Assembly: GCA_965653565.1 (NCBI GenBank)
Contig: CBFHAI010000015.1
Span: 1-64,000 of the forward strand
DNA: 64,000 nucleotides
Origin: JALCLA01 sp965653565
GTDB taxonomy: Bacteria; Pseudomonadota; Gammaproteobacteria; Xanthomonadales; Xanthomonadaceae
Direction: 5' to 3'
The position numbers and the translations under genes are program-made. Positions 58,475-64,000 of the stretch are shown piece after piece (within the stretch, counting starts at the first letter, position 1; each line of letters opens with the position of its first letter). Below the pieces are notes generated by a model, which had not been told where the DNA came from, made no database searches, and saw nothing but the letters and a program-made list of their open reading frames with translations.

Positions 58475-59202
58475 CGCCAGCGTCGCTGGCCGCGCTGCAC
58501 GCGGCGTTCGAGTGGCTGGCGATCTTCGTCGGCGCGCGGCTGTATCTGCGTTCCGGCAACACCACGCTCAAGGCACTCGGCGAGACGCGACGCTTCGCCG
58601 TGGTGTTCGGTTGCATCGCCGGCGCGGCGATCGGCAATAAGCTCGTGCATTGGATCCATCGTGCCGACCAGTGGCCGCTGCTGCGCGAAACTCCGTGGCT
58701 GATGTTGCAGGGTCAGTCCATCGTCGGCGGCCTGCTCGGCGGATTGATCGGAGTCGAAATCGCCAAGCAAGCGGCCGGTGTGCGCGAATCGACCGGCGAT
58801 CGATTCGTCGTTCCCATTCTCGTCGGCCTCGCGATCGGCCGCATCGGTTGCTTCATCGCCGGATTGCTCGACGATACCTACGGCAACCCGACCGCGCTGC
58901 CGTGGGGCGTCGATTTCGGCGACGGCGTGCCGCGTCATCCCACGCAGCTCTACGACATCGCGTATGCATTCGCCGCACTGGCGTTGCTGCGCGCCTACCG
59001 CCCGACGCTCGCGCGCGTGCCGGGCCTCGCCTTCAAGCTGATGCTCACCAGCTATCTCGCTTGGCGCTTCGTCATCGACGCGCTCAAGCCGGTACCGTTC
59101 GAATTTCCGGGCGGATTGAGCGGCATCCAGCTCGTCTGCCTGCTCGCCCTCCCCGTCTATCTGCCGTTCGTGGCCCGCTCCTTTCGCCGGATGCCCGCAT
59201 GA
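58471..59202 (+). CDS. prolipoprotein diacylglyceryl transferase-like (Lgt-family) protein
   Basis: A 243-residue polytopic membrane protein. The Lgt core is visible as VGLAIGRIGCFIAGLLDDTYGNPTALPWGVDFGDGVPRHPTQLYDIAYAFAAL, with the conserved Arg and the RHPTQLY block; GQSIVGGLLGGLIGVEIAK corresponds to the Lgt substrate loop. It is somewhat shorter than housekeeping Lgt (usually 260-300) and the N-terminal part is divergent. The GTG start is fixed by the overlap with the gene upstream. Because it is coupled to a Tes-like radical SAM gene, a lipid other than prolipoprotein may be the acceptor; this is inference. Confidence 0.8.
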   Translation: MTPASLAALHAAFEWLAIFVGARLYLRSGNTTLKALGETRRFAVVFGCIAGAAIGNKLVHWIHRADQWPLLRETPWLMLQGQSIVGGLLGGLIGVEIAKQAAGVRESTGDRFVVPILVGLAIGRIGCFIAGLLDDTYGNPTALPWGVDFGDGVPRHPTQLYDIAYAFAALALLRAYRPTLARVPGLAFKLMLTSYLAWRFVIDALKPVPFEFPGGLSGIQLVCLLALPVYLPFVARSFRRMPA

Positions 59203-60638
59203 CCCGCAAGAATCGTCCCTATCTTTTCTACGACACCACCAGCGGCGTGTGCACGACCTGCCTGCGCGTGGTGGAAGCCAAGATCCTGTTCAAGGACGGC
59301 CGGGTCTTCATGGACAAATGGTGCCCGGCGCATGGCACCGAACGCGTGCTGGTGTCGGACGACGAGGCGTATTACCGGCTCGGCCGCGAGGTCTATCTCA
59401 AACCGCCGGAAATGCCGCAGCGCTTCAACACGAAGATGGAATTCGGCTGTCCGTACGATTGCGGTTTGTGTCCGGATCATATGCAGCATTCGTGTCTGAC
59501 GCTGGTCGAAATCACCGATCACTGCAACCTGCGCTGCCCGGTCTGTTTCGCCGAATCGGGGCCCGAACGGTTGACGCATCGGCCGCTGTCAGCGGTACTG
59601 GCGATGCTCGACGCCGTGGTCGCCAACGAAGGCGAGCCCGATGTGGTGCAACTCTCCGGCGGCGAGCCGACGTTGCACCCAGATTTTTTCGCCATCCTCG
59701 ACGCCGCGCGCGCACGGCCGATCAAGCATCTGATGGTCAACACCAACGGCATCCGCATCGCGCAGGATGCCGCCTTCGCCGAACGTCTCGCGCAGTATCG
59801 GCAGGGGTTCGAGGTCTATCTGCAATTCGATTCGTTCGAAGCGGCGGCACTCAAGCAGTTGCGCGGCGCCGACACGCGCCGCATCCACGAACAGGCGCTG
59901 GCGCGGCTCAACGAACTCGATATTTCTACCACGCTCGTCGTCACGCTGAAGAAAGGCGTCAACGATCACGAGATCGGCCGCATCATCGATTTCGCGCTGA
60001 GCCAGCCTTGCGTGCGCGGCGTGACACTGCAACCGATCCAGGATGCCGGCCGCGTGCAGCAATACGACGCCGCGACCAACCGCCTCACCGTCAGCGAAAT
60101 CCGCCGCCGCATCGCCGAACAGACCACGGCGTTCACTGCCGCCGACATCATTCCGGTGCCGTGCAATCCCGACACGCTCGCGATGGGCTACGCGCTCAAG
60201 ACCGGCAACGGCGGCGCGCTGCCGTTGACGCGGCTGGTCGATCCGGGCGTGCTGCTGCAAGGCGAAAGCAACACCATCACCTTCGAGCACGATCCCGAAC
60301 TGAAAGCGCGCATTTTCGAGCTGTTCGCCACCAATCACTCGCCGCAAGACCAGGCCGGCAAGCTGTCGGAATTGCTGTGCTGCCTGCCGCGGATCGAAAC
60401 ACCGACCGGGCTGGGCTATCGCGATATTTTCCGCGTGCTGATCGTGCAGTTCATGGATGCGCTCAGCCTCGACATCCGCTCGCTGAAGAAATCCTGCATC
60501 CACATCGCGCAACCCGACGGCAGGCTGATCCCGTTCGAATCGTTCAATCTCTTTTACCGCGACGACAAGGCCAGGACGCTGCAGATGCTGCGCGAGGAAG
60601 TGGCGCAGAACACCAGGCGGCGGTTGCAGCCGGCCTGA
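59199..60638 (+). CDS. radical SAM protein resembling tetraether/membrane-spanning lipid synthases (Tes-like)
   Basis: A 479-residue protein with no signal peptide. An N-terminal rubredoxin/zinc-ribbon-like segment has C18/C21 and C42-x2-H45 (WCPAH). FGCPYDCGLCPDH gives C84-x3-C88-x2-C91, and the radical SAM motif is C109-x3-C113-x2-C116 (DHCNLRCPVCFAES), followed by QLSGGEPTLHPDFF. The combination of an N-terminal metal ribbon, an extra cysteine cluster and CX3CX2C is that of the Mj0619/Tes group, members of which join lipid chains in archaea; bacterial homologues have been linked to membrane-spanning lipids. It overlaps the Lgt-like gene by 4 bp. Confidence 0.82.
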   Translation: MTRKNRPYLFYDTTSGVCTTCLRVVEAKILFKDGRVFMDKWCPAHGTERVLVSDDEAYYRLGREVYLKPPEMPQRFNTKMEFGCPYDCGLCPDHMQHSCLTLVEITDHCNLRCPVCFAESGPERLTHRPLSAVLAMLDAVVANEGEPDVVQLSGGEPTLHPDFFAILDAARARPIKHLMVNTNGIRIAQDAAFAERLAQYRQGFEVYLQFDSFEAAALKQLRGADTRRIHEQALARLNELDISTTLVVTLKKGVNDHEIGRIIDFALSQPCVRGVTLQPIQDAGRVQQYDAATNRLTVSEIRRRIAEQTTAFTAADIIPVPCNPDTLAMGYALKTGNGGALPLTRLVDPGVLLQGESNTITFEHDPELKARIFELFATNHSPQDQAGKLSELLCCLPRIETPTGLGYRDIFRVLIVQFMDALSLDIRSLKKSCIHIAQPDGRLIPFESFNLFYRDDKARTLQMLREEVAQNTRRRLQPA

Positions 60639-60789
60639 TCCGCGCCGGTGTCTTGGCGCGGCAATCTGGCTGCAGGATCATTCGCGCGCAGACGGCTCTA
60701 TCTGGGCAATGACATTCGCACGCAGGTAGTTGGGGGACGAGGCATACCGGACCGTCCGACGCATGACTGCTTCGGAGTGACGAAGAATC

Positions 60790-62742
60790 GTGGATCGGGA
60801 ACTGACAGCACTCGTGGTCGCGGCGATGTCGGACGACATTGGACGCACGGGGCCGCGGATGAGCGTCTCTGCGCCGCTCGATTCCGAGGCGACGCGCTTC
60901 GACTCAGGGCTGCGCACGCGTGACAAGTCGCCTTTGACGCGATGGGTCGGACGTTTCTTCGCAACCTGGATGCTGGTCGCCGGCGCCGCCTTCCTGCTGA
61001 CGAGCCTGGCCACGATCGCGACTTTTGCCTGGCCGCAGCCGGCATTCGATCAGTACCGCCTGTATCCGCTTTATCTCGAACTGCCCTTCCCCGAAAACAT
61101 CCTGCAGCGCGAGAACGGGCATCGGCCGATCGTTCCGGGACTGGTGCGCGTCGCCGAGATCCGCTGGTTCGCGGCCAATCAACAGCTGCAGATCGGCGTC
61201 GGCGTGACGGCCGCGATACTGACCGCATTGCTCGCCGCGTGGATCTGTCTGCGGGACAAGTCGCTGACGCCGACGGCGCGCGCCACCGGCGCGGGTGCGG
61301 CGGTGATCTCGGTGTTCTGGCTCGGCAACGCCAGGATGCTGTTGCACGGCAACGAACTGGTGCATGCGTATCTGCTGACCTTGTGCGTCGTGGCGGGCAC
61401 GGCTTGCGTCTGGGCCGCATCGCGCACACCCCCGATGTTCTGGATGCTGATCGCATCGTTCGCCGCCACCATCGCCACGTTCTGCTTCGGACCGGGCATC
61501 GCCTGCTTTCCCGCATTCGCGCTCGCCGCGTGGGCCGCCGGTGTACGGGCGCGGGCGTGTGCGGTGCCGGTGTTCGCGATGGTCGCGAGCCTGATTCTGT
61601 ATCTGGGCGTGCTGCCCGAAGACGGCTCGGTGCGCGACTCGTTGACGCTGCGGCCCGTCGAAAATATCGCGATGGCGGCGCGCTGGATCGCGTCGCCGTG
61701 GATCAACGGCTGGCTCGGCTTCGCCGAACCGGCGTTGATCCCGCATCACGCGGACATTCTCGCCGCCGGCCGCTTTGCGTGGCTCGTTTCATCCGCCAAC
61801 TGGGTGATCGCAACCACCGGCGCGCCGTGGTCGACCTGGGGCGCAGGACTGCTCGGTGCGGCGGGCTTCGCCGTACTCGGTGCGTGGTCGATCAGAGCCT
61901 GCATCAAGCGCGACGTTGACTCGCCGGCCGAGCTGCTGGGCGGCGTGCTGATGATGTTCGGCGCCGCCAGCGCGCTCATCATCAGCCTGGGCCGGCTGCC
62001 GTATCTGCAGGAAAATCCGGTGCAGATCTTCGCCGACCGCTATCTGGTGTGGCCGTGCCTGTTCTGGCTGGGCGTGCTGCTGGTGCTGCTCGCGCAACGC
62101 GGCCGGTTCGGAGCGGTGTTGCGTCGCGCATCGATCGCGGTCGCCGCCGTCTTCGTCGTCGGGCTGCTGCCGACACATCATCTCGGCGCCGGCTGGGGCG
62201 CCACCGTCTATCGCGCCAACCAGAAAACGGCCGCCGCCGCGCGCGCCGATGTGCTGTCGGCCGATGTGTTGTGGCGCGACGATCCGTCCGCCTCCTTCGA
62301 AAGCAAACTTCATTCGCTGGCGTTGTTCCGGCAGAGAACCCTGGCGATGTTCGCGCCGGCCGGCGCGACGTCGCTGGGGCAGCGTTGGCAAGGCACGTTG
62401 TCCACGTCGCCGTCGCCGCAGGTGCAAGCGATCGAACGCGTGCCGGTGCCGGATCATCGGCCCGATCGGCCGGTTGCGGCCTACTCCGGCGTGCTCTGGC
62501 CGGATACACCGGCACTGGAGTCGAACGAACTGCTGACCGTGCTCGATGACGCGGACAACATCGTCGGGTTCGGAGAACCCAGCTCCCTGGGCAGTGGCGA
62601 AAGCGCACTGCGCTGGACGATCGGCGAGATGCGCGGCTTCGACGTGTTCGTCGGTGATTTCGACGAAAGCAAAACCTATCGCCTGGCGCGCCTGGACTTC
62701 GCCGCCGCCCAGGGCGCTGTGATCGCGGTGTTGCAGCCCTGA
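60790..62742 (+). CDS. large polytopic membrane protein
   Basis: A 650-residue protein with about ten hydrophobic segments between residues 55 and 480, then a soluble C-terminal domain of about 170 residues (FGEPSSLGSGESALRWTIGEMRGFDVFVGDF). The large first periplasmic loop contains DQYRLYPLYLELPFPENILQRENGHRPIVPG. The layout recalls glycosyltransferase or dolichyl-phosphate-mannose-type membrane proteins (GT-C), but no DE/DD motif is certain. The GTG start has GGAGTGA upstream; an internal ATG (MSDDIGRT) is an alternative. Confidence 0.7.
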   Translation: MDRELTALVVAAMSDDIGRTGPRMSVSAPLDSEATRFDSGLRTRDKSPLTRWVGRFFATWMLVAGAAFLLTSLATIATFAWPQPAFDQYRLYPLYLELPFPENILQRENGHRPIVPGLVRVAEIRWFAANQQLQIGVGVTAAILTALLAAWICLRDKSLTPTARATGAGAAVISVFWLGNARMLLHGNELVHAYLLTLCVVAGTACVWAASRTPPMFWMLIASFAATIATFCFGPGIACFPAFALAAWAAGVRARACAVPVFAMVASLILYLGVLPEDGSVRDSLTLRPVENIAMAARWIASPWINGWLGFAEPALIPHHADILAAGRFAWLVSSANWVIATTGAPWSTWGAGLLGAAGFAVLGAWSIRACIKRDVDSPAELLGGVLMMFGAASALIISLGRLPYLQENPVQIFADRYLVWPCLFWLGVLLVLLAQRGRFGAVLRRASIAVAAVFVVGLLPTHHLGAGWGATVYRANQKTAAAARADVLSADVLWRDDPSASFESKLHSLALFRQRTLAMFAPAGATSLGQRWQGTLSTSPSPQVQAIERVPVPDHRPDRPVAAYSGVLWPDTPALESNELLTVLDDADNIVGFGEPSSLGSGESALRWTIGEMRGFDVFVGDFDESKTYRLARLDFAAAQGAVIAVLQP

Positions 62743-62746
62743 TCTT

Positions 62747-62769
62747 CGCCGCGTGGACACCTCGCGGCG
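62747..62769 (+). terminator. hairpin after the membrane-protein gene
   Basis: CGCCGCG and CGCGGCG form a 7-bp stem with a 9-nt loop, starting 5 bp after the stop codon. No T-run. Confidence 0.45.
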
Positions 62770-62809
62770 TTCGCTACCTGGCGCAACCGTTTCAGCAACT
62801 CGCTAGCGC

Positions 62810-62857
62810 TCGCTGTGAGCATCGTTCGCTGTGAGCATCGCTCGCTGAGATCATCGA
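62810..62857. repeat. 16-bp tandem repeat
   Basis: TCGCTGTGAGCATCGY occurs twice in tandem (62810-62825 and 62826-62841, 15 of 16 identical) with a degenerate third unit TCGCTGAGATCATCGA (62842-62857). It lies in a gene-free gap before a small convergent gene. Confidence 0.7.
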
Positions 62858-63010
62858 TTGATCGCTTCGATTGCAACCGAAGGAATTGCCCTTGGCGTCG
62901 CCAAGTAACACAAGTTGACGCGCATTCTTGTGCGCGAAATCCCACTTCCGTTTTTGCGCGCGGACTCGCAAGTTTTGTATGACTTTCAGGCTTTCACGTT
63001 CTTTCGCAAC

Positions 63011-63331
63011 TCAACGCATCGCCCTGGCCGCCTTGCGCCGCAGCGCTCCTGCACCGGGCTGCTTCGAACCGCCGGCCCTGTCATCGAGCTCGAGATTCAG
63101 CTCGAGATCGACGCCGGACAATGCCGCATTCTCCGGCGTGCGCGTATCGAAGCGCGCTGCGGGCAAGGAATTACGGCGCGCCATGTTCGACGCGTCCGCA
63201 GCCGCATCGGCGGCCGCCGACGCGGCATTGTTGGAAGCCGGCGCGGCATCGCGCTGCTCGGCCTGCGCCATCGCCGCGCCTGCCACGACCGCCAGCAGCA
63301 GCAACGAATTCAGCAGGCCGATCGACTTCAT
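63011..63331 (-). CDS. small secreted protein
   Basis: A 106-residue protein with a clear signal peptide (MKSIGLLNSLLLLAVVAGAAMAQAEQ) and GAGAGAAG before the start. The mature part is Ala/Asn-rich then acidic (LSGVDLELNLELDD) with a basic end (ALRRKAARAMR). Unrecognised; probably disordered. It is divergent from the GST gene. Confidence 0.65.
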   Translation of the reverse strand: MKSIGLLNSLLLLAVVAGAAMAQAEQRDAAPASNNAASAAADAAADASNMARRNSLPAARFDTRTPENAALSGVDLELNLELDDRAGGSKQPGAGALRRKAARAMR

Positions 63332-63463
63332 TCGACTTCTCTCGGACGCGCGGAGATTCCGCGGGGCTCGTCGCGGCCTGCAACCGGCGTGCCACGGGCA
63401 GCGACCGCGTTCGCTTCAGCGGCCGCGGCCAGTCTCGCGCTCACGGCTTTACAGTTGCGCTGC

Positions 63464-63503
63464 CGCTTCCTAAGCTTTACCCATTGGTAAAGTTTAGGAA
63501 GCG
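63464..63503. promoter_or_regulatory. 18-bp inverted repeat upstream of GST
   Basis: CGCTTCCTAAGCTTTACC and its complement (17 of 18 positions) flank a CATT spacer. The right arm contains the AGGAA ribosome-binding site of the GST gene, 3 bp before the ATG. The inner TTTACC-N4-GGTAAA core is a typical dimeric operator shape; the RNA hairpin would also hide the ribosome-binding site. Confidence 0.65.
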
Positions 63504-63505
63504 CG

Positions 63506-64000
63506 ATGAGCTACGTCCTCTACACCCATCCCCTCGCCTCGTACTGCCAGAAGGTCACGATCGCCTTGGCGGAACTCGACGTCTCGTATCAATCCAAGCT
63601 GGTCGATCTGGGCGATCCCGACGAACTCCGCGCGTTCAAGGCGCTATGGCCGACGGCGAAGATTCCGCTGCTGGTCGATACGTCCGACGGAACGATCGTG
63701 CCCGAGACATCCGTCATCATCGAATACACCGATCGGCGCGCACCCGGCGGCGGCAAGCTGTTCGGGCAGAACGATCCCGCGCCGGCGTCCGGAAAACTCG
63801 ATGCGGGCTTGCGAGCGCGGCTCTGGGATCGCGTGATCGACGGCTATCTGATGACGCCGATGCAGCAGATCGTCGCCGACAAGCTGCGTCCCGAAGACCG
63901 CCGGGATCCGTTCGGCACCTCGCAAGCCTACGAACTGATCGCATCGACCTACCGCATGCTCGACGACCATCTCGCGACGTCGCCCTGGCTCGCCGGCGAA
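63506..64000 (+). CDS. glutathione S-transferase, truncated by the window edge
   Basis: The first 165 residues of a GST. The N-terminal thioredoxin-like domain has MSYVLYTHPLASYCQKVTIALAELDV, with an SYCQKV catalytic segment, WPTAKIPLLVD (cis-Pro) and VPETSVIIEYTDRRAPGG (glutathione-binding E-S/T). The C-terminal helical domain begins at LRARLWDRVIDGYLMTPMQQIV and runs off the window. The start is supported by AGGAA within the dyad upstream. Confidence 0.9.
   Translation, partial: MSYVLYTHPLASYCQKVTIALAELDVSYQSKLVDLGDPDELRAFKALWPTAKIPLLVDTSDGTIVPETSVIIEYTDRRAPGGGKLFGQNDPAPASGKLDAGLRARLWDRVIDGYLMTPMQQIVADKLRPEDRRDPFGTSQAYELIASTYRMLDDHLATSPWLAGE

Noticed and set aside
1..64000. CRISPR arrays, rRNA, tRNA, intact insertion sequences or prophage
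   Set aside because: I saw no regularly spaced direct repeats with unique spacers, no tRNA or rRNA conserved segments and no transposase or integrase motifs.

Overview
The window is GC-rich, dense bacterial chromosome with no rRNA, tRNA or CRISPR array visible. Gene content points to a gammaproteobacterium of the Xanthomonadales/Lysobacterales group: a serine O-succinyltransferase-type MetX closely resembling xanthomonad proteins, a PilH-type response regulator, many large secreted proteins including one ending in a VFADGFE-type tail, and intergenic inverted arrays of short heptamers. The assignment is inference; no marker gene settles the genus.

Layout. 1-4.3 kb: the Gly/Pro/Arg-rich tail of a truncated gene, a secreted beta-helix protein, a CsgG-like protein, and a YafV/YbdL pair for methionine salvage. 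4.4-8.5 kb: a 1382-residue secreted subtilisin. 8.7-16.7 kb: a complete cytochrome c maturation operon ccmABCDEFGHI with stop/start overlaps throughout, ending in a MetX-family acyltransferase, then a cysteine dioxygenase-like cupin, an AcuI/YhdH reductase and pilH. 19-29 kb: a SUKH protein, a secreted M14 carboxypeptidase coupled to a HEAT-like secreted protein, and a DUF1800/DUF1501 pair. 29-31 kb: a tiny ORF, a variant GGDEF protein and an FMN-binding stress protein.

31.7-43.1 kb is a redox locus: a GMC flavoprotein with a 3Fe-4S-type cysteine triad and its small subunit, flanked by two paralogous lipoproteins each with one CxxCH, then a multicopper oxidase, an opposite-strand outer-membrane barrel and a secreted cytochrome with six CxxCH motifs. 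The Ccm operon upstream could mature these cytochromes. A 16-bp motif precedes both the operon and the multiheme gene.

43.2-50.8 kb is an accessory block, with lower GC in several genes: a DUF262 + HEPN pair that looks like a compact defence module, a structured RNA candidate of phage C4 type, hypothetical genes, and a coupled trio (transglutaminase-like protein, Rhs-remnant/ParB-like protein, pentapeptide-repeat protein). 51-64 kb returns to host-like genes: alpha-carbonic anhydrase, methyltransferase, GNAT, an ABC permease, a delta-60 repeat protein, a coupled small membrane protein/Lgt-like/Tes-like radical SAM operon suggestive of lipid modification, a large membrane protein, and a truncated glutathione S-transferase preceded by an 18-bp dyad.

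The candidates most worth follow-up are the DUF262-HEPN pair, the GMC/multicopper/multiheme locus, the Lgt-like/Tes-like operon and the coupled Rhs-remnant trio.
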